Shown: positions 1 to 7,717, counted from the stretch's first letter. The stretch is DNA of 11,150 nucleotides from Candidatus Melainabacteria bacterium (GCA_023250175.1 JAHFBD010000036.1:2617-13766); one strand, 5' to 3'. The notes: generated by a model from the sequence alone, not told the origin. Numbers and translations are program-made.

Positions 1-84
1 AGCATGCTGCTCGTCACTAGCTCGTAGTTCTTCAGATAAAAAGTGTCATTCAAAATGCTTAAAAAAATGTAAGGGACAAAAGCA

Positions 85-813
85 CTAAAAAGCTATTATG
101 CCTTCTCGCATGGCTTTAACCGCTGCTTGTGTTCTATCATCTACACTTAGTTTATTTAAAATACTTCTCACATGAGTCTTAACGGTAGGAAGTGTTACAA
201 AAAGTTTATTTGCAATTTCTTGATTGCTTTTACCATCAACAATTAATCTAAGAACTTGTGATTCTCTTTCAGACAAAGGAATCGTAGGTATAGAGCTGGT
301 TTTCGCTGGTGGCTTATTCCCATTATGATTATTTGCTACCTTTGTAAAGTCAACTTGTTTAATCTGGCTTATATCCTTACCATATAGGTTTCTTAAAACC
401 TTTTCAGCAACAGGACTTGAAAGCCATGCGCTTCCTTCATTCACTGACTCAATCGCAGTATAAAGCTGTTCAGGAGAAGTATCTTTAAGACAATAACCAT
501 CTGCACCACTTGCAAGACTAGCTAAAATTTCTCTTTCTGCTTCATGGCTTGTAAGCATTATTACTTTAATATTTGGATTTGCTTCTTTGATTTTTTTTGT
601 TGCTTCAATTCCATCCATCTCAACCAAACTAATATCCATAATGATTAAGTCAGGAGTTTTTTCCTTTGCAAGTTCAACCGCTTCCCTACCATTTGCTGTT
701 TCTGCAATCACTTTAAGGTTAGAGTACTTTTCAAGAGAAACCTTTAAACCAATTCTAGTTAGAACATGATCTTCAGCTAAAGCTAGTGTTATTTTTTTTT
801 CGTTTTCACTCAT
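85..813 (-). CDS. NarL/LuxR-family response regulator
   Basis: A two-component response regulator of 242 residues. The N-terminal receiver domain (about 8-125) has the acidic pair E14-D15, the phospho-acceptor D60 in LIIMD, T88 and the conserved K110 in GYCLKD. The C-terminal LuxR-type HTH (about 178-238) carries the family pattern LSERESQVLRLI, then SNQEIANKL and TVKTHV. The linker between the domains (about 140-178) is longer than in typical NarL-type regulators and is polar, rich in Asn/Lys/Pro. It is divergent from the nar operon, with about 285 bp between them, so it is a natural candidate to control that operon. No histidine kinase is visible in the window, and the signal sensed is unknown. 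The ATG start has no clear Shine-Dalgarno sequence. The receiver segment GYCLK...GSAWL resembles cyanobacterial-lineage regulators by eye. The family is certain; the target is inferred from position only. Confidence 0.93.
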   Translation of the reverse strand: MSENEKKITLALAEDHVLTRIGLKVSLEKYSNLKVIAETANGREAVELAKEKTPDLIIMDISLVEMDGIEATKKIKEANPNIKVIMLTSHEAEREILASLASGADGYCLKDTSPEQLYTAIESVNEGSAWLSSPVAEKVLRNLYGKDISQIKQVDFTKVANNHNGNKPPAKTSSIPTIPLSERESQVLRLIVDGKSNQEIANKLFVTLPTVKTHVRSILNKLSVDDRTQAAVKAMREGIIAF

Positions 814-863
814 TTATATTTCAACTGTATCTTTCAAACAATCAACTAACATCCATCTTTAGG

Positions 864-885
864 ATTGATCTTGCTAGTCATCAAT
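864..885. promoter_or_regulatory. Inverted repeat ATTGAT-N10-ATCAAT, candidate operator
   Basis: Two perfect 6-bp inverted half-sites, ATTGAT (864-869) and ATCAAT (880-885), flank a 10-bp spacer. The site lies just downstream of the candidate minus-strand -10 (889-894), near where transcription of the response regulator would start, a usual place for autorepression. The half-sites resemble FNR/CRP-family half-sites (TTGAT...ATCAA), but the spacer is 10 instead of 4, so it is not a standard FNR box. A chance repeat in AT-rich DNA is possible. Confidence 0.25.
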
Positions 886-888
886 AAC

Positions 889-917
889 TTTTTAATAATT
901 TTACTCTAGAACCTCAA
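889..917 (-). promoter_or_regulatory. Candidate promoter of the response regulator gene
   Basis: On the minus strand a -35-like TTGAGG (plus 912-917) is followed after 17 bp by a -10-like TAAAAA (plus 889-894), each matching four of six sigma70 consensus positions. Its distance to the ATG at 813 gives a leader of about 70 bases. An inverted repeat GAACC-N6-GGTTC (909-924) overlaps the -35 element and could be an operator. This is a pattern match only, in AT-rich DNA where such matches are frequent. Confidence 0.3.
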
Positions 918-956
918 ACGGTTCCACAAAAACATTTACTCCACACTTAGAAGAAG

Positions 957-972
957 TCATCCTTAAGGATGA
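957..972. promoter_or_regulatory. 16-bp perfect palindrome, candidate operator
   Basis: TCATCCTTAAGGATGA is its own reverse complement, the longest perfect palindrome I see in the divergent region. It lies between the two oppositely transcribed units. If the nar operon starts from the TACAAT at 1011-1016, its centre would be roughly 58 bp upstream of the start site, a position suited to an activator. The divergent response regulator is the obvious candidate ligand, but nothing ties the site to it. A T-rich stretch follows, so a weak plus-strand hairpin terminator is the alternative, though no plus-strand gene lies before it. Confidence 0.4.
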
Positions 973-987
973 TCTATTGTTTTATTT

Positions 988-1042
988 TTAGAACCAATTA
1001 AATAAGCCTCTACAATAATTAATCCCAAAGACTGATTACAAT
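988..1042 (+). promoter_or_regulatory. Candidate promoter region of the nar operon
   Basis: Two -10-like TACAAT hexamers (1011-1016 and 1037-1042), each five of six to TATAAT, lie upstream of the first gene. The first has only a poor -35 (TTAGAA, 988-993, 17-bp spacer) and the second has none recognisable, which would fit an activator-dependent promoter. An inverted repeat CAATC-N8-GATTG (1039-1056) overlaps the second hexamer. No canonical FNR box (TTGAT-N4-ATCAA) is present. Start sites cannot be fixed from sequence alone. Confidence 0.25.
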
Positions 1043-1098
1043 CGCTAATTAGATTGATGGTTTGTTTAAATATTTTGGGTTAATTTAAATTGAGAAGA

Positions 1099-1902
1099 AT
1101 GAGAATTAAACCCATATTAAATAAAAAGTTATTTTTAAGCATTAGTGGTGCTTTATTTGTTTTTATTATTTCTTTACCTGTTTACTCTATAGAAGACCCA
1201 CAAATTCCTTCTCCAGAGGATAAGCCCGCTAAACTATTTGTATTAAAGTGTGCGGGCTGCCATACCATAGGTGGTGGAGCTTTAACTGGTCCTGATCTGA
1301 AAAAAGCCGCCACCTTTCAACATAGCGATCTTTTAAAAGCAATTTCCAGGATGCAAGAACAAGTTGGTCCACTTAGTAAAGAAGAAACAGATGAACTTGC
1401 AAAATTTTTAGAATCAGAAATTGCTGATGAAAGAATTAAAAAAGAATCTCAACGAATTGCAAAACTAGAAGAAGCAAAACTGGATCCCCCAAATACAAAG
1501 ACCGGTAGAGAATTATTTCTTGGAAGTAAACCTCTTAAAAATGGTGGGCTTTCATGTATCTCATGCCATAACGTTGCCAGTATAGGCAAATGGGGTGGAG
1601 GAAAGCTTGGACCTTCATTAGAAACAGCTTTCAATAAATTCGGGAAACACAATTTAGCCTCAGCAATTGAAAACTCAAATTGGAAAGTCATGAAAGAAAC
1701 ATATAAAGATCATCCTATTACAAAACAAGAATCAGTACATTTGGTAGGTTTCTTTAGATCTATTAAAGACGAGCCTGTAAAAGAAACAGGAATTTATTAC
1801 TTAGCATTTAGTGGGATTGGATGTTTGTTTTTATATATAGGAATTGCTTTGCTTTATAAAAAGAGATTAAGAGGAGTTAGGAAAAATTTAACAAAGAAAT
1901 GA
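1099..1902 (+). CDS. Membrane-anchored diheme cytochrome c
   Basis: A periplasmic electron carrier of 267 residues. A hydrophobic N-terminal signal or anchor (about 10-30) is followed by two cytochrome c domains. The first has CAGCH (C51, C54, H55) with a probable axial Met at 85 in RMQEQVGPLS. The second has CISCH (C153, C156, H157) with a likely Met ligand at 198 in WKVMKETY. Between them lies a charged helix (about 105-130). A C-terminal membrane helix (about 234-254) ends in a strongly basic tail that should be cytoplasmic. It precedes narG by 11 bp. In Thermus, a diheme cytochrome (NarC) also opens the nar operon and is needed for electron delivery and membrane attachment; this protein may play that part, but I cannot show orthology. 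The ATG at 1099 is chosen; an in-frame TTG at 1090 would add three residues. Neither start has a convincing ribosome binding site. Confidence 0.9.
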   Translation: MRIKPILNKKLFLSISGALFVFIISLPVYSIEDPQIPSPEDKPAKLFVLKCAGCHTIGGGALTGPDLKKAATFQHSDLLKAISRMQEQVGPLSKEETDELAKFLESEIADERIKKESQRIAKLEEAKLDPPNTKTGRELFLGSKPLKNGGLSCISCHNVASIGKWGGGKLGPSLETAFNKFGKHNLASAIENSNWKVMKETYKDHPITKQESVHLVGFFRSIKDEPVKETGIYYLAFSGIGCLFLYIGIALLYKKRLRGVRKNLTKK

Positions 1903-1913
1903 GATAAAAAATT

Positions 1914-4900
1914 ATGTCGTGGATTCAAGATATTTTAAACCCTGATGAGAGAACCTGGGAAGAGTTCTACAGAAACCGATGGTCTTATGACAAGATTGTA
2001 CGAAGTACTCATGGAGTTAACTGTACCGGCTCCTGCAGTTGGAATATTTACGTAAAAAACGGAATTGTTACCTGGGAATTACAAGCCTTAGATTATCCAA
2101 AATTAGATAGCAATGTCCCACCTTATGAACCTCGTGGTTGTCAAAGAGGTATTTCATACTCCTGGTATATTTATAGCCCAATAAGAGTAAAGTATCCTTA
2201 TATCCGGGGTACACTACTTGACTTATGGAGAGATGCTAAAAAGAAACACGAGGGTGATCTGCTTGGTGCATGGAAATCAATTCAAGAAAACCCAACCTCA
2301 AGACAAGAATACCAACAAGCAAGAGGAAAAGGCGGACTTAGAAGATCTACCTGGAATGAAGTAAATGAAATCATTGCAACTGCAAATATTTATACTATAA
2401 AAAAATATGGTTCAGACCGCATCATTGGTTTTTCACCAATTCCTGCAATGTCAATGGTAAGCTATGCCGCAGGTGCAAGATTTCTTCAGCTTATGGGTGG
2501 TGTAAGCATGAGTTTTTATGATTGGTATTGTGATTTGCCACCAGCTTCACCTGAAATCTGGGGTGAGCAAACAGACGTTGCTGAAAGTGCAGACTGGTAT
2601 CATTCAAAATTCATCGCTGTTGTTGGATCAAATGTTTTTATGACAAGAACACCTGATGCTCACTTCTTAGTTGAAGCAAGGCATAACGGCTCAAAAGTTG
2701 TTGTATTTTCTCCTGATTTTAGCCAGACATCAAAAGCAGGAGATGAATGGATCCCTATTCACCAAGGACAAGATGCCGCATTTTGGATGGCAGTAGGACA
2801 TGTGATTTTAAAAGAATATTTCGTAGATAAAAAAACTGGATATTTTATTGATTATTTAAAAGATAATACCGATACTCCATTCTTAGTTACTTTAGATAAA
2901 GATAATGATGGTAACTGGGTTTGTGGCAAATTACTCAGAGCTTCTCAAATTGAAGAAACAAAAAATGAGGAAAACGCTGAGTGGAAAACATTTGTTTTTG
3001 ACGCCGGAAGCAAATCTATTAAATTACCTAATGGAACTTTGGGCTTTAGATGGCAAAAAGAAAAAGGCAAATGGAACCTACAAAACAAAGATGGCAATAA
3101 TGGACAAATGATAGATCCTGTTCTAAGTTTTATAGATAATCGTGATGAAGTAATAAAAGTAAAGTTTTCTGATTTTACTGAAAGCACAAATGATAAGTTT
3201 GTCTTTCGTGAAATACCTGTAAAAAAAATTAAAACAGTAAATGGAGACGTTTTTATTACAACTGGTTTTGATCTTTTAATGGCACAATATGGCATAAACA
3301 GAGGATTAAGTGGAGACTTTCCTACCTCATACGATGATGAAGTTCCATTTACTCCTGGCTGGCAAGAAAAGTTTACCGGGGTAAAAGCAAATGTAGTAAT
3401 TAACTTTGCAAGAGAATGGGCTAGAACTGCTGAATTATCTAAAGGTAAATGTTCTGTAATTATTGGAGCTGGAGTAAATCATTGGTATCATAACAATTTG
3501 CTTTATAGAGCACCCATTACAGTCCTTATGCTTACTGGCTGTGTTGGTGTTAATGGAGGTGGGTTAAACCACTACGTTGGACAAGAAAAACTAGCACCTA
3601 TGTGTAGCTGGGCACCAATGGCATTCGGAACAGATTGGGGTACTCCTCCCAGACTACAGAATTCTCCATCTTTTCACTATATCCACTCCGATCAATGGCG
3701 CTACGATAATCCATTTAGCGAAATGTGTGCTGTATCTGACGAAAATCATTGTATGTCAAGCGGTCATGCTGTAGATAAAAATATCCAGGCTGTCCGCTCT
3801 GGTTGGCTACCTTTTTACCCTCAATTTAGTAAAAGTAATTCAGAAATTGCAAAAGAAGCCGAGCAAAATGGAGCAAAAACAGAAGAAGAAATCGTTAAAT
3901 ATCTTGTTGGAAAATTGAAAAATAAAGAGCTTAAATTTGCAGTAGAAGACCCAGATGCTCCAGAAAATTTTCCTCGAGTGTTTTATATCTGGCGTGGTAA
4001 TGCACTTATGTCCTCTGCTAAGGGACATGAATATTTTCTAAAGCATTATCTTGGTACCCATACTAATTCAATAGCAGATGAGATAGAAAAAAATAAAGTT
4101 AAAGAAATTACATGGCATGATAAATTACCGTTTGGAAAAATGGATTTAATAGTTGACTTAAACTTTAGAATGGACACATCGGCTTTATATTCAGACATAA
4201 TTCTTCCTGCCGCTACTTACTATGAAAAAAACGATCTTAATAGCACTGATATGCATACATTTATTCACCCATTACAGAAAGCAATTACACCTTGCTGGGA
4301 ATCAAAGTCTGACTGGGATATTTTTAAGAACATTGCACATTCAACAACTGAACTTGCAAAAGTTTATATTCCAAACAAATACAAAGACATTATTGCTCTT
4401 CCAATTATGCATGATACGCCAGGTGAAATGGCACAACCACAAGTCTTAGACTGGACAAAGGGAGAATGTGAACCCATCCCTGGTAAAACAATGCCAGGTT
4501 TTAGAGTGGTAGAAAGAGATCTAACAAATTTGTACAATAAATTTATTTCCGTTGGACATGCAATCAAAAACAATGGAATTGGTGGGCATGGACTTCTATA
4601 TGATATTAAAGATATCTATGAAGAACATTTAAAAGAATATCCGACAGAAGAATGGAATGGGAATAAATATATTTCACTTAAAGATGATAAGGATGTTTGT
4701 GAATATATTTTACACTTTGCAGCAGAAACAAATGGTGAACTAGCATACAGAGCATTTGAAGCAGAATCTAAGAAAACCGGATTAGATTTAACACATCTAG
4801 CAAAAGATACAAGAGCAGTGAAATATAACTTTGATGACATAATAGCAAGTCCTAAGCGTGTTCTCACCACCCCATTTTGGACTGGAAATATAAACAAAGG

Positions 4901-5543
4901 AAGAACTTACTCTTCATATGTTTTAAATGTAGAAGAAAGAATACCCTGGCGAACCCTTACTGGCAGACAACATTTTTATTTAGATCATGAAGCCTATATA
5001 GCTTTTGGAGAACATCTACCTACTCACAAGCCAAGAATAGATGCTAAAACTTATGGTGATTTAATTAAATCAGAACAAAATGGGAACAGCATTGTACTAA
5101 ATTATTTAACACCTCATGGTAAATGGGGCATACATTCTACTTTTGGGGATACCTTAAGAATGAAAACTTTATCAAGAGGTGTTGAGCCTTTATGGATGAA
5201 TGATGATGATGCCGCTCTTGCTGGTATTGAAGATAATGACTGGGTAGAAATCTATAACGATAATGGGGTTGTTTGTACAAGAGCTTGTGTTAGCGCTCGA
5301 CTTCCTCGTGGAATATGCATGATTTATCACTCACCAGAAAGAACTCTCTCAGTTCCTAAATCTCCAGAAAGAAACAATAAACGAGCCGGTGGACACAATA
5401 GTTTAACCCGTGTGAGATTAAAACCATTATTTATGATTGGTGGCTATGCTCAATTTACCTATGCCTTTAACTATTGGGGACCGCAAGGAGTAAATAGAGA
5501 GACTCATGTAATTGTAAAAAAACTAAGAAAGGTACAATTCTGA
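1914..5543 (+). CDS. narG: Respiratory nitrate reductase alpha subunit NarG
   Basis: Catalytic molybdenum subunit of a membrane-bound nitrate reductase, 1209 residues (E. coli NarG is 1247), reducing nitrate to nitrite on the cytoplasmic face. The N-terminus carries the FS0 cluster ligands H33, C37, C41 and C76 in HGVNCTGSCSW and EPRGCQRG. The Mo-ligand aspartate is D207 in WYCDLPPASP (Asp222 in E. coli). Other NarG hallmarks are GFSPIPAMSMVSYA, GGGLNHYVGQEKL and the C-terminal MIGGYAQFTYAFNYWGP. There is no twin-arginine signal, so the enzyme should face the cytoplasm, unlike archaeal pNar. Cytoplasmic nitrite oxidoreductase alpha subunits (Nitrobacter type) share all these residues, so reverse function cannot be excluded by eye. 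It follows the diheme cytochrome by 11 bp and is separated from narH by the only sizeable gap in the operon. Confidence 0.97.
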   Translation: MSWIQDILNPDERTWEEFYRNRWSYDKIVRSTHGVNCTGSCSWNIYVKNGIVTWELQALDYPKLDSNVPPYEPRGCQRGISYSWYIYSPIRVKYPYIRGTLLDLWRDAKKKHEGDLLGAWKSIQENPTSRQEYQQARGKGGLRRSTWNEVNEIIATANIYTIKKYGSDRIIGFSPIPAMSMVSYAAGARFLQLMGGVSMSFYDWYCDLPPASPEIWGEQTDVAESADWYHSKFIAVVGSNVFMTRTPDAHFLVEARHNGSKVVVFSPDFSQTSKAGDEWIPIHQGQDAAFWMAVGHVILKEYFVDKKTGYFIDYLKDNTDTPFLVTLDKDNDGNWVCGKLLRASQIEETKNEENAEWKTFVFDAGSKSIKLPNGTLGFRWQKEKGKWNLQNKDGNNGQMIDPVLSFIDNRDEVIKVKFSDFTESTNDKFVFREIPVKKIKTVNGDVFITTGFDLLMAQYGINRGLSGDFPTSYDDEVPFTPGWQEKFTGVKANVVINFAREWARTAELSKGKCSVIIGAGVNHWYHNNLLYRAPITVLMLTGCVGVNGGGLNHYVGQEKLAPMCSWAPMAFGTDWGTPPRLQNSPSFHYIHSDQWRYDNPFSEMCAVSDENHCMSSGHAVDKNIQAVRSGWLPFYPQFSKSNSEIAKEAEQNGAKTEEEIVKYLVGKLKNKELKFAVEDPDAPENFPRVFYIWRGNALMSSAKGHEYFLKHYLGTHTNSIADEIEKNKVKEITWHDKLPFGKMDLIVDLNFRMDTSALYSDIILPAATYYEKNDLNSTDMHTFIHPLQKAITPCWESKSDWDIFKNIAHSTTELAKVYIPNKYKDIIALPIMHDTPGEMAQPQVLDWTKGECEPIPGKTMPGFRVVERDLTNLYNKFISVGHAIKNNGIGGHGLLYDIKDIYEEHLKEYPTEEWNGNKYISLKDDKDVCEYILHFAAETNGELAYRAFEAESKKTGLDLTHLAKDTRAVKYNFDDIIASPKRVLTTPFWTGNINKGRTYSSYVLNVEERIPWRTLTGRQHFYLDHEAYIAFGEHLPTHKPRIDAKTYGDLIKSEQNGNSIVLNYLTPHGKWGIHSTFGDTLRMKTLSRGVEPLWMNDDDAALAGIEDNDWVEIYNDNGVVCTRACVSARLPRGICMIYHSPERTLSVPKSPERNNKRAGGHNSLTRVRLKPLFMIGGYAQFTYAFNYWGPQGVNRETHVIVKKLRKVQF

Positions 5544-5545
5544 AA

Positions 5546-5671
5546 ATGATGTTAAAACGTAATCTCAACTTAAAGGATTTGTGTAGCTTTGCTACCAAAT
5601 CCGATCCAAGGGAAGGAACCAAAAGAAGGAAGCTCAAGCTTGTCTTGAGCTATATAAAAAATGAACATTAG
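5546..5671 (+). CDS. Possible 41-residue basic ORF bridging narG and narH
   Basis: An ATG-ATG pair begins two bases after the narG stop, and the frame stays open across the whole gap until a TAG at 5669-5671, 11 bases inside narH. The predicted peptide is Lys/Arg-rich, with one cysteine and no recognisable domain. An AAAGG at 5528-5532 lies about 13 bases upstream, a poor ribosome site. Both intergenic hairpins fall inside this frame, so the open frame may be a by-product of a structured spacer. It could couple translation of narG to narH. I do not recognise it and consider a real protein less likely than not. Confidence 0.22.
   Translation: MMLKRNLNLKDLCSFATKSDPREGTKRRKLKLVLSYIKNEH
5575..5602 (+). 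other. Stem-loop in the narG-narH gap
   Basis: GGATTTG (5575-5581), a bulged T, GTAGC (5583-5587), a TTT loop, GCTAC (5591-5595) and CAAATCC (5596-5602) form a 12-bp stem with a single bulge. No U-run follows, so it is not a standard intrinsic terminator. Possible roles are protection of the narG 3' end, an RNase processing site that sets different narG and narH levels, or a member of a REP-like extragenic repeat family. The pairing is seen directly; the role is unknown. Confidence 0.6.
5625..5663 (+). promoter_or_regulatory. narH ribosome binding site with hairpin spacer
   Basis: GAAGGA (5625-5630) is a good Shine-Dalgarno match but lies 30 bases from the narH ATG (5661). Directly after it comes a perfect 8-bp hairpin, AGCTCAAG / CTTGAGCT with loop CTTGT (5631-5651), then nine bases to the ATG. 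Folding the hairpin removes 21 bases and leaves the normal spacing. No other Shine-Dalgarno lies near the ATG. Structured spacers of this kind are known from phage T4 genes. The arrangement suggests that narH translation depends on the fold. Confidence 0.5.
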
Positions 5672-7154
5672 GGCACATGTATCAGTCGTTTTTCACTTAG
5701 ACAAATGTATTGGTTGTCACACTTGTAGTGTTGCATGTAAAAATATCTGGACTGATCGCGAGGGCTCTGAATACATGTGGTGGAACAATGTAGAGACTAA
5801 ACCTGGAACAGGTTTTCCAACACAATGGGAAGATCAGGAAAACTATAAGGGTGGCTGGGTACTGGAAAATGATGAACTGAAACTTAAATGCCAAAAAAGT
5901 AAATTACAAGGATTGTTAAATTTATTTTACAATCCAAACATGCCAGGGCTAGAAGATTATTATGAGCCTTGGACTTATAAATACGAGGATTTATTTAATG
6001 CTGGACCAAGTGATGATCAGCCTACAGCAGTACCAATATCAAAAATTACAGGCGAACAAATAAACATAGAATCTGGACCTAATTGGGATGATGATTTAGG
6101 AGGATCAAATCTATATGCAAAAAACGATCCAAATCTTGAAAACTTATCACAAGAAGAAAAAGATTTAATGCTGGAAATAGAAAATATTGCAATGATGTAC
6201 TTACCACGAATATGTAATCATTGTGCTAACCCATCCTGCGTTGCTGCTTGTCCTTCTGGTGCTATTTATAAACGTGGTGAGGATGGTATTGTACTTATTA
6301 ACCAAGATAAGTGTAAAGGATGGCGTGCCTGTATTAGTGCCTGTCCATATAAAAAGATTTACTATAACTGGAAAACTGGAAAATCAGAAAAATGTATATT
6401 ATGTTATCCAAGGCTTGAAACTGGTCAACCACCAGCATGTTTTCATGCCTGTGTTGGTCGTATCCGTTATTTAGGTGTTTTATTATATGATGCAGATAGA
6501 ATGCCTGAAGCTATGAAAGTAGCTGACCATAGTCTTGTAGAATCGCAAAGAAGTATTTTTTTAGATCCTCACGATCCAAAAATTATTGAAGCAGCAAAAG
6601 CCAATGGAATAAGTGATGAATTTATTGATGCTGCACAGAATTCTCCTGTTTACAAATATGTAGTCGAATGGAAACTGGCTCTACCATTACACATAGAATA
6701 TAGAACTTCTCCAATGTTATTTTATGTTCCACCACTCCTTCCTGTTATGGGAAAAATGGATAATGGTATCTATGAACATGCAAAAGAAGCTTTTTTTACT
6801 AGCATTGAAAAAGCCAGGTTTTCCACTAAGTACTTAGCAGGATTACTTAGTGCCGGGAATGAAGAAATAATAACGAGTGTTTTGAAAAAATTGCTTGCTG
6901 TAAGATATTTTAAACGCTCTGAACAATTGCACGATATAGATAAAGGCGCTGTTGAAGCAATTATGAGAGAAGCAAATTTAACAGAAAAGGAGGCTGAGGA
7001 AATTTATCAGATGACCTCAATGCCAACAGTATATGAAAGATTTGTTCTTCCTCCTCTTCAAAGAGAAGAGGCAATTGAAACAAAATTAGATCCCGAGGTA
7101 TGCAAAGGATGTACAGGATGTGGTGAACTGAATACACCAAAGAGAGGATTATAA
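5661..7154 (+). CDS. narH: Nitrate reductase beta subunit NarH
   Basis: Electron-transfer subunit of 497 residues carrying four Fe-S clusters between NarI and NarG. The ligand groups are complete: C16, C19, C22, C26 (CIGCHTCSVAC); C185, C188, C193, C197 (CNHCANPSCVAAC); C218, C224, C228, with W221 in the fourth ligand's place, the mark of the [3Fe-4S] cluster (CKGWRACISAC); and C245, C248, C260, C264. The blocks NNVETKPG.GFPT, GPNWDDDLGG and GRIRYLGVLLYDADRMPEA are typical NarH. The start matches the family N-terminus, and an in-frame TAA at 5655-5657 excludes a longer one. The last 20 residues contain an extra CKGCTGC (C481, C484, C487). The stop overlaps the narJ start by one base (TAATG). 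There is no signal peptide, so it should act in the cytoplasm with NarG. Confidence 0.97.
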   Translation: MNIRAHVSVVFHLDKCIGCHTCSVACKNIWTDREGSEYMWWNNVETKPGTGFPTQWEDQENYKGGWVLENDELKLKCQKSKLQGLLNLFYNPNMPGLEDYYEPWTYKYEDLFNAGPSDDQPTAVPISKITGEQINIESGPNWDDDLGGSNLYAKNDPNLENLSQEEKDLMLEIENIAMMYLPRICNHCANPSCVAACPSGAIYKRGEDGIVLINQDKCKGWRACISACPYKKIYYNWKTGKSEKCILCYPRLETGQPPACFHACVGRIRYLGVLLYDADRMPEAMKVADHSLVESQRSIFLDPHDPKIIEAAKANGISDEFIDAAQNSPVYKYVVEWKLALPLHIEYRTSPMLFYVPPLLPVMGKMDNGIYEHAKEAFFTSIEKARFSTKYLAGLLSAGNEEIITSVLKKLLAVRYFKRSEQLHDIDKGAVEAIMREANLTEKEAEEIYQMTSMPTVYERFVLPPLQREEAIETKLDPEVCKGCTGCGELNTPKRGL

Positions 7155-7717
7155 TGGAGAGTAAAAAAAACAATTGTACAACGATTGCTCTCTTAGCAAA
7201 TATGCTTGAATATCCACAAGAAGACTTTTGTAATAAGCTTAACGAGTTAAACAGTCAAATGGAAAATTTAAAGACAAAAGATGATTCAATAACTCTATTA
7301 AAAGACTTTATAGAATTTTCCAACACACATAAAATCGAAGAACTTCAAGAACTATATATTAAAACATTTGAAGTAAATCCTGTTTGCTCCTTATATGCAA
7401 GCATACATTTATTTGGAGAAGAAAGTTTTAGACGTAGTGATTTGATGGCTAGATTAAAACAAGCATATAATGAATATGGAATGGTATTTAACGAAAAGGA
7501 GCTCCCTGATTTCATACCAATAATTTTAAGATTCACACTTTATTTGAAAGATGAAAAAAGGCTAGAAGATTTCATTAATCGATGTCTAATAAAACCACTT
7601 AGCACTGTAATTGAAACTCTTAAAGATAAATCAAACCCATATAAATCTCTTATAGAATATATTAAAATATTTGTTGAAAATAATATTATTGATCTAAGGA
7701 GAGTACACAATGCATGA
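7154..7717 (+). CDS. narJ: Nitrate reductase assembly chaperone NarJ
   Basis: A TorD/NarJ-type chaperone of 187 residues, predicted all-helical and soluble. Family proteins bind apo-NarG, hold it until the molybdenum cofactor and FS0 are in place, and time its docking to NarI. The middle matches NarJ closely: YIKTFEVNP, HLFGEES..R and ELPDFIPIILRF correspond to E. coli blocks QTFDL, HLFGED and ELPDYLPLLLEF. It is shorter than E. coli NarJ (236), lacking part of the C-terminal tail. It starts inside the narH stop (TAATG) and ends 8 bases inside the next gene, so translation of all three is probably coupled. Confidence 0.93.
   Translation: MESKKNNCTTIALLANMLEYPQEDFCNKLNELNSQMENLKTKDDSITLLKDFIEFSNTHKIEELQELYIKTFEVNPVCSLYASIHLFGEESFRRSDLMARLKQAYNEYGMVFNEKELPDFIPIILRFTLYLKDEKRLEDFINRCLIKPLSTVIETLKDKSNPYKSLIEYIKIFVENNIIDLRRVHNA

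Noticed and set aside
1..84. Partial gene or terminator beyond the response regulator stop
   Set aside because: I found no coding pattern and only a chance 8-bp palindrome (AGCATGCT at 1-8); no convincing hairpin with a U tract follows the minus-strand stop.
864..885. FNR box
   Set aside because: Half-sites resemble TTGAT/ATCAA, but the spacer is 10 bp and not 4, so it cannot be read as an FNR site.
957..990. Rho-independent terminator (palindrome followed by a T-rich stretch)
   Set aside because: The stem is only six pairs with a TTAA loop, the T tract is interrupted and begins several bases later, and no plus-strand gene precedes it.
2945..3295. Minus-strand open frame of 116 codons inside narG
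   Set aside because: It is antisense to well-conserved narG codons, has no ribosome site and no recognisable domain; it is a shadow of the AT-rich coding frame. The other long antisense or out-of-frame ORFs inside the nar genes were dropped for the same reason.
1914..7154. Nitrite oxidoreductase (NxrAB) in place of nitrate reductase
   Set aside because: Cytoplasmic Nitrobacter-type NXR and NarGH share all the residues I can check, and a cytochrome c gene upstream is also seen there. NarI with an apparent quinol-site lysine and a quinol-oxidising cytochrome b favour nitrate reduction. A phylogeny would decide; I keep nitrate reductase as the call.
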